Source: Candidatus Peribacteraceae bacterium (GTDB lineage Bacteria; Patescibacteriota; Gracilibacteria; Peribacterales; Peribacteraceae). From it: a DNA stretch of 11,362 nt. The stretch spans positions 1-11,362 of the forward strand of contig JAGORY010000035.1 of NCBI GenBank assembly GCA_018062585.1, written 5' to 3'. The notes beneath the pieces are model-generated. The model did no database searches. It was not told the origin of the DNA and saw only the letters and a program-made list of their open reading frames with translations. The position numbers and the translations under genes are program-made. Below are positions 6,757-11,362 of the stretch, piece by piece (the stretch's first letter is position 1; each line of letters starts with the position of its first letter).

Positions 6757-6794
6757 AATCTGTAAACGTGACTTTACGTGATCTGTTACAGATT
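6757..6794. repeat. Operator-like dyad with an extra half-site
   Basis: ATCTGT-T-ACAGAT (6781-6793) is a perfect 6+6 dyad with a one-base centre. A further half-site, ATCTGT, lies at 6758-6763, 23 bp upstream, so AATCTGTAA (6757-6765) and TTACAGATT (6786-6794) also form a perfect nine-base inverted repeat with a 20-base spacer. The repeat could be a transcription-factor operator or an RNA hairpin. It lies 50-80 bp upstream of the tRNA-Pro promoter and about 65 bp before the putative promoter of the small ORF. Confidence 0.4.
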
Positions 6795-6833
6795 TCAGGC
6801 ATTAAGATGAACAACTATTGTATACATGTCTGC

Positions 6834-6861
6834 TGGACTTTACATAGTCTGCCCCTAGAAT
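6834..6861 (+). promoter_or_regulatory. Candidate promoter for the small membrane ORF
   Basis: TGGACT (6834-6839, four of six bases of the -35) and TAGAAT (6856-6861, five of six of the -10) are separated by 16 bp. The predicted start near 6868 gives a 17-nt leader to ATG 6885, again without a Shine-Dalgarno. Confidence 0.35.
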
Positions 6862-6884
6862 CGCGCACCCTTTTCCACCCCCAC

Positions 6885-7010
6885 ATGAATCGTCCATACC
6901 CCTTTGGAAACAGGAACGCGAAGTCCCTGATGGTCGTGCACTTGCTGCTCATCATCATCGTCACGGTGGCCATGGTCACCACACTGCCGACTCTGGCACT
7001 GATCGGCTAA
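6885..7010 (+). CDS. Possible 41-residue single-helix membrane protein
   Basis: An ATG at 6885 opens 41 codons ending in TAA at 7010. The N-terminal 14 residues are polar and basic (MNRPYPFGNR and NAKS). The rest is one hydrophobic helix of about 22 residues containing HLLLIIIVTVAM, with a proline near the end. The basic N-terminus suggests it faces the cytoplasm. The frame is open further upstream to a GTG at 6768, but that part is Cys/His-rich, looks non-coding and contains the putative -10, so 6885 is preferred. It converges on a lipoprotein gene with a gap of only 7 bp. No family is recognised, and it could be a chance ORF. Confidence 0.4.
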   Translation: MNRPYPFGNRNAKSLMVVHLLLIIIVTVAMVTTLPTLALIG

Positions 7011-7017
7011 GAAGGAT

Positions 7018-7518
7018 TTATTGAGGCGGAGCAGGCTGCTTCATCGTGCCTTCAGCGACGAGGTCGCTTTGGCCTTTTCCTTCGCGGCGAACTTTCACAG
7101 AGAGAGTTTTTGAGGCGTCTTCCTTTGTTTCTAACTTCACGGTGTGACGGACGTCACCGACGATGCTCGTAAGCTCGCCAACTTTTATCGAAGTGTCGCC
7201 AGCGCTGCTCTGAACGTAGGCAATGTAGTGTGTGCCATCCGGAGGCAATGCGATATTGAGGTTCACGGTCACGGACGACGTACCATCTTCGTAGACTCGA
7301 ATGTACGCAAGTCCGTTAGCGTTCGTGCCTTCGGTACCCGACACGGCACCGTAATAGAACGATGTTTCTTTGCCGTGAATCGGATCGGGCGCGTCTTTGT
7401 CGCCCTTCATGATCTGGGTGTATTCCTGAACCTGCAGAATCTTGTCCTGCTCAGAAGGCGCGCCGCATGCAGCAAGCGCGAGAGCGAAGACCACCGGAAT
7501 GAGGAGAAGTTTTTTCAT
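7018..7518 (-). CDS. Lipoprotein with a beta-sandwich domain
   Basis: The 166-residue product has a standard lipoprotein signal peptide (MKKLLLIP.., lipobox LAAC, Cys18). After a short polar linker, residues ~65-160 are strand-rich: 'GLAYIRVYEDGTSSV', then 'LNIALPPDGTHYIAYVQ', then alternating short strands. The pattern of 'A.v.V..DG...V.V.L..LP.DG..Y.A.V' resembles CHRD or anti-sigma-K (RskA C-terminal) beta-sandwich domains, but I cannot choose between these. It might be a new member of neither. It sits 68 bp downstream of the Wzy-TPR gene on the same strand. A TATGAT at 7550-7545 is a possible -10, giving a leader of about 20 nt, so it may be transcribed on its own. Export is confident; function is not known. 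Confidence 0.8.
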   Translation of the reverse strand: MKKLLLIPVVFALALAACGAPSEQDKILQVQEYTQIMKGDKDAPDPIHGKETSFYYGAVSGTEGTNANGLAYIRVYEDGTSSVTVNLNIALPPDGTHYIAYVQSSAGDTSIKVGELTSIVGDVRHTVKLETKEDASKTLSVKVRREGKGQSDLVAEGTMKQPAPPQ

Positions 7519-7544
7519 GCAATCGGATGAGAAAGGAGGCTCGT

Positions 7545-7550
7545 ATCATA
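7545..7550 (-). promoter_or_regulatory. -10-like TATGAT before the lipoprotein gene
   Basis: TATGAT matches the -10 consensus at five of six bases and predicts a start near 7538, about 20 nt before ATG 7518. No good -35 is visible 17 bp further up. The leader is pyrimidine-rich and lacks a Shine-Dalgarno. Confidence 0.3.
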
Positions 7551-7586
7551 AACTATTACGCGAAGATCGTCCCGTGGTAACGCCGC

Positions 7587-9512
7587 TCACCACAGAAGCC
7601 CCCTCGGACGTGACGCGGTCTTGGCACGCTCTTCGTTCGCGTTCGTCTGCGATCTCCGCGCCAGCTGACGGTACGCATCGGCGTCTGCAGGAAACGTTTC
7701 GGCGAGGACGTCGCAGAGTGAGACCAAGTCTTCGACGTTGCGACCGAGCGCTATGAAGTGCGTATTCTGTTCGATCGCGAGGCCAAACTCATTGAGAAGC
7801 ATATCGAATTCGTGGCGACGCTCCGTGAGTTCCTGCATATCCTGATCACGCAGCAGATAGATGAGCCCCCGCGTGATGCCAATGTCGTTGTACCTGCCGT
7901 ACGCGTAGGCTTTTTCATACGCACGAAGCGCGTCTTGGCGCTTGTTCCAACGGAGGTAAATATCGCCAAGCAGCCGCCATGCCCTCGCGTCCTCGTCGTT
8001 GTACCCGAGCGATCTGTCCACCGCTTCTTCAGCCTGCGGTAATTGATTGAGGGCTAGTAGCATCGCGCCACGGGCAAGCCACGCATCACGGGGAAACAGA
8101 GATTTGTCAGTGAGTGCGTACCACGTGAGTGCCTCCATCGGATTGCCCTGCACCTCTGAACGACGTGCGCGCGATGACATCGCAAGATTGGCGCCCTCAA
8201 AAACGGTGAAGAGCAAAAGCGACAATGCGATCAGCGTCAACAGTCGGTAAGACATGGCAAGCGGCGCCTTTTTCGGTACACGTGACACAAGAAGTCCGAT
8301 ACATAGCCAGAATGGCAGAGCGATACCGACGAATTGCAGATTGTAATCGATGAGATTGTGAGCAGTGACACCAGCAACTGCGATCATGAGGAAGAGGTCG
8401 AGAGGAATCACCGAGTTTTTTCGAAACGTGGACCGCACTCCCGCACTCAGTGCCCATGCTATGACGACAAACAGAAGTACCGCGGCCGCGGTACCGCGTT
8501 CGGAAGCGTACTTCAGGAAAACGTTGTGCGGATGATCCGACGTCTGGAGCACACCGTCCTGGATATGTGTCTGAAGGAAGCGGAAAGAATACGGGCCCCA
8601 TCCGAAGAGCGGCTTCTCTTGCGCAAGCTCCGTGGACTGATGCCAGAATGCTCTGCGCTCAGACACCGAGGATGTGCCTTCGTCTGATGAGAACGTAGCC
8701 TTCGCAACCACGGACTGCACGTCGTGAAAACGCTGGCGCACCGCATTGATGCCGGCAAAAAAGATGACAGACGAAAGAATGACGGATACGGCGACGACCG
8801 GAAGACGTTTCCATGCCACATTGCGTCGCTGCGATACAACGATAAGAGCAGCCATCAGCACCAGCTGCCCGACGAAAGCGATGAACCCGCCGCGCGAGTA
8901 ACTCAGCATCATACAGCCAAGAACGAGCCCTAGGATCGCCCCCTTCATGAAGTCCTTCTGTAAAATTTTCGGTAGCTTTTTTTCCTCACGACTGAAGACC
9001 ACCCACACGAGCATCGGCCACAAGAGAAGGAGGAACTCCGCCCACGCATTCGGCCAGTAATCGGTATGGAAACGACGATCGAAGAATGTGCCGACAAATC
9101 TGCTCACGGGCTGCAGAATGTAGACGAAAACGCCGATGCCGCACGCAGCAACTCCGGCGAACGACAGTGTCTGCGCAAACCGCCCTGCAAACCGTTCGTC
9201 TTCATGCCGTCGTGCCGCGGCCCACAGAAGCAGGAGCGTGAGTGAGGTTGCCTGAAGCACTTCGTCGAATCCGTAGTTGAGCGTCGTCGAAAAGACGAAA
9301 CTCACAATCGTCCAGACAAGAAGGAGAAGAAGTGCGGCAAAGAACATGAGCGGAACTGATACTCCCCGCTTCCGTGCCGCAAACAAACCAACGCCTCCGG
9401 AGACGAGCGCAAGAAGCCACACTGCGTCTAGTGCTTTGCCGCCTTTCCACACAATGACGACTACCACGAATGCGAGAACGAGCCGTTCGGAGGTCAGTCG
9501 CAGAGAAGGCAT
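7587..9512 (-). CDS. Wzy/O-antigen ligase-type polytopic membrane protein with C-terminal TPRs
   Basis: The protein is 641 residues from ATG 9512. About 430 residues form a multi-pass membrane domain with roughly eleven or twelve hydrophobic segments. It shows the Wzy_C/O-antigen ligase hallmarks: LSYSRGGFIA (203-212), and in the large extracytoplasmic loop FGWGPYSF (303-310) and HPHNVFLKYASERG (327-340). Residues ~455-545 hold tetratricopeptide-type repeats (for example 'AW.LLGDIYLRWNKRQDALRAYEKAYA'), presumably extracytoplasmic. This family polymerises or transfers lipid-linked glycans outside the membrane, to lipid or protein (PglL-like) acceptors. The TPRs may bind the acceptor (inference). 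The frame is open to 9701, but that would overlap the divergent FkbM gene by 111 bp and add a polar non-family N-terminus. An ATG at 9530 is also possible. The FkbM gene next door fits surface glycan assembly. Confidence 0.9.
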   Translation of the reverse strand: MPSLRLTSERLVLAFVVVVIVWKGGKALDAVWLLALVSGGVGLFAARKRGVSVPLMFFAALLLLLVWTIVSFVFSTTLNYGFDEVLQATSLTLLLLWAAARRHEDERFAGRFAQTLSFAGVAACGIGVFVYILQPVSRFVGTFFDRRFHTDYWPNAWAEFLLLLWPMLVWVVFSREEKKLPKILQKDFMKGAILGLVLGCMMLSYSRGGFIAFVGQLVLMAALIVVSQRRNVAWKRLPVVAVSVILSSVIFFAGINAVRQRFHDVQSVVAKATFSSDEGTSSVSERRAFWHQSTELAQEKPLFGWGPYSFRFLQTHIQDGVLQTSDHPHNVFLKYASERGTAAAVLLFVVIAWALSAGVRSTFRKNSVIPLDLFLMIAVAGVTAHNLIDYNLQFVGIALPFWLCIGLLVSRVPKKAPLAMSYRLLTLIALSLLLFTVFEGANLAMSSRARRSEVQGNPMEALTWYALTDKSLFPRDAWLARGAMLLALNQLPQAEEAVDRSLGYNDEDARAWRLLGDIYLRWNKRQDALRAYEKAYAYGRYNDIGITRGLIYLLRDQDMQELTERRHEFDMLLNEFGLAIEQNTHFIALGRNVEDLVSLCDVLAETFPADADAYRQLARRSQTNANEERAKTASRPRGLLW

Positions 9513-9518
9513 GGCACG

Positions 9519-9524
9519 ATGGTA
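9519..9524 (-). promoter_or_regulatory. -10-like TACCAT placed at the ligase start
   Basis: TACCAT keeps the TAnnnT core and lies six bases before ATG 9512, so transcription would begin at the A of the ATG. A GAGGT at about 9529-9525 is 12 bases from the ATG and could instead be a distant Shine-Dalgarno, which would need a longer leader. Confidence 0.25.
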
Positions 9525-9590
9525 CCTCATATATGAGGGTGTCCGGAACGGCAGGGCCTCAGGTAGAATCGGTCTGATCCCCCTCACCTC

Positions 9591-10364
9591 GTGCTTCTCA
9601 CGTACGCCAATCTCGCATTCCGCCTCGTCACGACCGTCATGAACTGGCCGATCTATTTCCTGAACCGCTTCGGTCTCACGAAGGGCGATATTCGTTACCA
9701 CCTCTGGAACGGCATGACGATCAGCACCCGACCGTACGCTATCGACGGATCGGCATTGAATGAAGTCTGGTTCGACAGGTCCTATGACCCCAATGCCTTC
9801 GGCGTTCGTTTCGACTGGAAATCAGCGCGGCATATCGTGGACATCGGCGGACACATCGGCACGTTTACACTGTTCGCCGCGGCAAAAGCGCCGGATGCGA
9901 AGATCGTCACTCTGGAGCCCGAGCCTGGAAACTTCGTCGTGCTCACGTCAAACATTGCATCCAATCGTTTGCTGGACCGCATCACCCCGCACAACATGGG
10001 GCTTGGCGACGGCAAGCAGATCACGCTGTTTACATTTGCGGGGGACCGCGGCGGAAATTCGGTGTATCGGAATACAGAGGGTGGGATACCGGTCACTATC
10101 GATACGATCTCGCTCAAAGATATATTTGATCGTCACGGCATCGATGACCTCGACTACCTGAAGATCGACTGCGAGGGCGCGGAATACGAAGCGCTGTACT
10201 CGCTGCCTGCCGAATACTTCCCACGGATTCGGATGATCGGGATGGAATACCATCACTTCTCCAAGGACCCGACGCACAACTCGGATGTGTTGCAGAAACA
10301 TCTCGAGAAACAAGGCTTCACGGTGAAGCGCCACAAGAAATCAATGATGCTGGCATTTCGGTGA
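9591..10364 (+). CDS. FkbM-family SAM-dependent methyltransferase
   Basis: This 257-residue class I methyltransferase has the FkbM signatures in order: motif I VDIGGHIGTFT (83-93), LEPEPGNF (108-115), and DYLKIDCEGAEYEAL (188-202) with the acidic residues that end the Rossmann core. FkbM enzymes O-methylate sugars and other small molecules. Next to a Wzy-type ligase the likely substrate is a cell-surface glycan (inference). The N-terminus contains an amphipathic or hydrophobic stretch around 17-28, perhaps membrane-associated. An in-frame TAG at 9564-9566 limits the start, and GTG 9591 is the first usable codon. ATG 9639 is the next choice. A TAGAAT (9564-9569) overlapping that stop could be a -10, giving a leader of about 15 nt. 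The gene ends in TGA at 10364 and is followed 14 bp on by msrB. Confidence 0.93.
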   Translation: MLLTYANLAFRLVTTVMNWPIYFLNRFGLTKGDIRYHLWNGMTISTRPYAIDGSALNEVWFDRSYDPNAFGVRFDWKSARHIVDIGGHIGTFTLFAAAKAPDAKIVTLEPEPGNFVVLTSNIASNRLLDRITPHNMGLGDGKQITLFTFAGDRGGNSVYRNTEGGIPVTIDTISLKDIFDRHGIDDLDYLKIDCEGAEYEALYSLPAEYFPRIRMIGMEYHHFSKDPTHNSDVLQKHLEKQGFTVKRHKKSMMLAFR

Positions 10365-10370
10365 TAGACT
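10362..10370 (+). promoter_or_regulatory. Extended -10 TGATAGACT overlapping the upstream stop codon
   Basis: TGA followed by TAGACT fits a TGn extended -10 with four of six consensus bases. Its TGA is also the stop codon of the FkbM gene. Eight bases separate it from ATG 10379, so transcription would start around 10377. It closely resembles the Sel1 element TGATACAAT. Confidence 0.4.
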
Positions 10371-10378
10371 GATGCTCT

Positions 10379-10750
10379 ATGAGCGAACAACAGTGGAACG
10401 AACTGACGGCAGAAGAAAAACATGTCATCGAAAACGCGGGGACCGAAGCACCGTTTTCTGGTGAGTACGATAGCGAGTTTCGGAAAGGGGCGTATCAGTG
10501 CCGACGGTGCAACGCCAAGCTCTACACGTCGGATGCGAAATTTCACTCGGGTTGCGGCTGGCCAAGTTTTGATCAGGAACTTCCGGGAGCCGTGAAAAAG
10601 ATACCGGACCGAGACGGTAGCCGTACTGAAATTCGCTGTACGAACTGTGATGGTCACTTGGGCCATGTGTTCACTGGAGAGAACTTCACATACAAGAATA
10701 CGAGGCACTGCGTGAATTCGCTCTCTTTAAAATTTGTTGCTTCTCCATAA
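10379..10750 (+). CDS. msrB: Peptide-methionine (R)-S-oxide reductase MsrB
   Basis: MsrB reduces the R form of methionine sulfoxide in proteins, with thioredoxin as electron donor. The 123-residue protein is a complete single-domain MsrB. Zinc ligands CRRC (Cys41, Cys44) and CTNC (Cys87, Cys90) are intact. The recycling Cys59 is in HSGCGWPSF, the conserved histidines lie in GHLGHVF (92-98), and the catalytic Cys111 is in RHCVNSLSL. Selenocysteine is not used. There is no signal peptide, so it is cytoplasmic, unlike many envelope MsrBs. It follows the FkbM gene by 14 bp and precedes the VOC gene by 19 bp in the same direction. It could be read from upstream or from the extended -10 that overlaps the FkbM stop. 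No Shine-Dalgarno is seen. Confidence 0.97.
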   Translation: MSEQQWNELTAEEKHVIENAGTEAPFSGEYDSEFRKGAYQCRRCNAKLYTSDAKFHSGCGWPSFDQELPGAVKKIPDRDGSRTEIRCTNCDGHLGHVFTGENFTYKNTRHCVNSLSLKFVASP

Positions 10751-10769
10751 TTCTTTCCCCTCTACCTTT

Positions 10770-11165
10770 ATGGACAAAGTCATTCACTTCGAAATTCCGG
10801 TCACAGACTTGCAAAAAGCTCGCGACTTTTACGGACCAATCTTCGGCTGGGCATTGCAAGACTGGACAATGCCCGACGGATCCGTACACATCGGTGTGCA
10901 TACGACACACATCGATGAAGCGACGCGTCAGCCGAAAGAAGCAGGTGCCATCAACGGGATGATTCAGCTGCGCAATGACAAAGTGAAAAGCCCCACGTTC
11001 GCTGTAAATGTTGACTCCATCGACGACCGTGTCGCCAAGGTAGAAAAGGCGGGAGGCAAAGTAATCCAGCAAAAGGTTGATATTATGGGCATGGGTTTCT
11101 ACTGCTATGTTCAAGACCCCGACGGCAACGTCTTCGGCTTGTGGGAAGATGCGAAGAAAGCATGA
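10770..11165 (+). CDS. VOC (glyoxalase/bleomycin-resistance fold) family protein
   Basis: The 131-residue protein has the two beta-alpha-beta-beta-beta modules of the vicinal oxygen chelate fold. The first begins 'VIHFEIPVTDLQKARDFYGPIFGW' (from residue 4), which is a standard opening, and the second begins with 'PTFAVNVDSIDDRVAKVEKAGG' and ends 'CYVQDPDGNVFGLWE'. Candidate metal ligands include His7 or Glu9 near the start and Glu127 in the final LWE. Members range from metal-dependent lyases and dioxygenases to antibiotic-binding proteins, so the substrate cannot be named. The open frame extends to 10734, but ATG 10770 begins the family domain and avoids overlap with msrB. A CATAAT at 10746-10751, which overlaps the msrB stop, may be a -10 and would give a leader of about 12 nt. 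Confidence 0.92.
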   Translation: MDKVIHFEIPVTDLQKARDFYGPIFGWALQDWTMPDGSVHIGVHTTHIDEATRQPKEAGAINGMIQLRNDKVKSPTFAVNVDSIDDRVAKVEKAGGKVIQQKVDIMGMGFYCYVQDPDGNVFGLWEDAKKA

Positions 11166-11174
11166 GAAGCAACC

Positions 11175-11202
11175 TTGATCCTGCGACGGTTCGCTCTACA
11201 AT
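11175..11202 (+). promoter_or_regulatory. Promoter of tRNA-Leu
   Basis: TTGATC (11175-11180, four of six bases) and TACAAT (11197-11202, five of six) are separated by 16 bp. The start is predicted near 11209, leaving about 57 nt of leader before the tRNA. A small ACGGT-AG-ACCGT dyad (11221-11232) lies in that leader and may aid processing or be chance. Confidence 0.5.
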
Positions 11203-11265
11203 GACCCCGCTCTTTTGAGTACGGTAGACCGTCTTCGTTCTTTTTCCCTCAGTTTCAGACTTATT

Positions 11266-11351
11266 GCCCAGATGGCGGAATGGCAGACGCGCTAGCTTCA
11301 GGAGCTAGTATCCTCACGGATGTGGAGGTTCGAGTCCTCTTCTGGGCACCA
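11266..11351 (+). tRNA. tRNA-Leu (anticodon CAG)
   Basis: The 86-nt gene is a type II tRNA. Acceptor GCCCAGA pairs with TCTGGGC, and the anticodon stem CTAGC/GCTAG holds loop TTCAGGA. The long variable arm has the stem ATCC/GGAT, and the T stem GGAGG/CCTCT has loop TTCGAGT. Discriminator A is followed by an encoded CCA. Anticodon CAG (11299-11301) reads CTG only. The remaining 11 bases of the window show nothing. Confidence 0.95.
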
Positions 11352-11362
11352 TTCGACTCGCT

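Larger units (their letters stand above)
6635..6884. other. 250-bp intergenic region between tRNA-Pro and the small ORF
   Basis: No convincing coding region is present. It holds the leftward tRNA-Pro promoter, the ATCTGT repeats, a short TGTATACA palindrome (around 6819-6826) and a rightward promoter candidate. If the 41-codon ORF at 6885 is not real, the gene-free stretch extends to 7017. Confidence 0.6.

Noticed and set aside
7531..7540. Strong Shine-Dalgarno match GAAAGGAGGC on the plus strand
   Set aside because: No start codon or coding frame follows it at the right distance on that strand, and the real gene is on the other strand. It is a chance match in a pyrimidine-rich leader.
10253..10708. 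Minus-strand open frame of 151 codons
   Set aside because: It is antisense to the FkbM and msrB genes, whose motifs are unambiguous.
11221..11232. ACGGT/ACCGT dyad with T-rich sequence downstream, as an intrinsic terminator
   Set aside because: The stem is only five bases with a two-base loop, and it lies between the tRNA-Leu promoter and the tRNA, where termination would silence the tRNA.
1..11362. TGA recoding (Gracilibacteria/Absconditabacteria code)
   Set aside because: Well-identified genes such as the FkbM methyltransferase and the VOC gene end properly at TGA, and no gene has internal TGA.
1..11362. CRISPR array, transposon ends, phage or defence genes
   Set aside because: No array of direct repeats, no transposase-like protein and no known defence domain is seen on either strand.

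Overview
The window looks like a piece of a small-genome bacterial chromosome with moderate GC (a little over 50% by eye), densely packed and using the standard code (TGA, TAA and TAG all end recognisable genes). No gene is a marker for a lineage. The mix of proteins suggests a Candidate Phyla Radiation (Patescibacteria) bacterium, perhaps Peribacteria-like: many small lipoproteins, a PKD-type membrane protein, a secreted two-domain beta-sandwich protein, a LemA/TPM pair and a Wzy-TPR ligase. That placement is an inference and is not proven here.

Region 1 (1-5329, minus strand) is a run of six genes all read leftward, and every product goes to the envelope. In order of transcription they are a lipoprotein with a GDL-GDG-DA motif, LemA, a TPM/YgcG-type protein with a glycine-rich tail, a secreted two-domain protein, a LolA/LppX-like lipoprotein, and a three-helix membrane protein with PKD-like external domains that runs off the left edge. 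A divergent Sel1-repeat lipoprotein (5379-6023, plus) starts only 49 bp from the first of these.

Region 2 (6062-7518) holds a bacterioferritin comigratory protein (PrxQ-type peroxiredoxin), tRNA-Pro(CGG) with a good promoter, a 250-bp gap with an operator-like dyad, a possible 41-residue membrane peptide and another lipoprotein. Region 3 (7587-10364) is a divergent pair: a Wzy/O-antigen-ligase-type membrane protein fused to TPRs, and an FkbM-family methyltransferase. Both fit surface-glycan assembly and modification. Region 4 (10379-11351) has methionine sulfoxide reductase B, a VOC/glyoxalase-fold protein and tRNA-Leu(CAG). BCP and MsrB are two antioxidant enzymes, but they are not adjacent.

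The most unusual signal is in gene starts. I found no convincing Shine-Dalgarno sequence before any of the 14 starts. At six of them a TAnnnT -10-like hexamer sits 6-8 nt before the start codon, which would put the transcription start at or within about 2 nt of the start codon. This suggests widespread leaderless transcripts, with most genes carrying their own promoter. I see no CRISPR array, insertion sequence, phage gene, rRNA or obvious new defence system.
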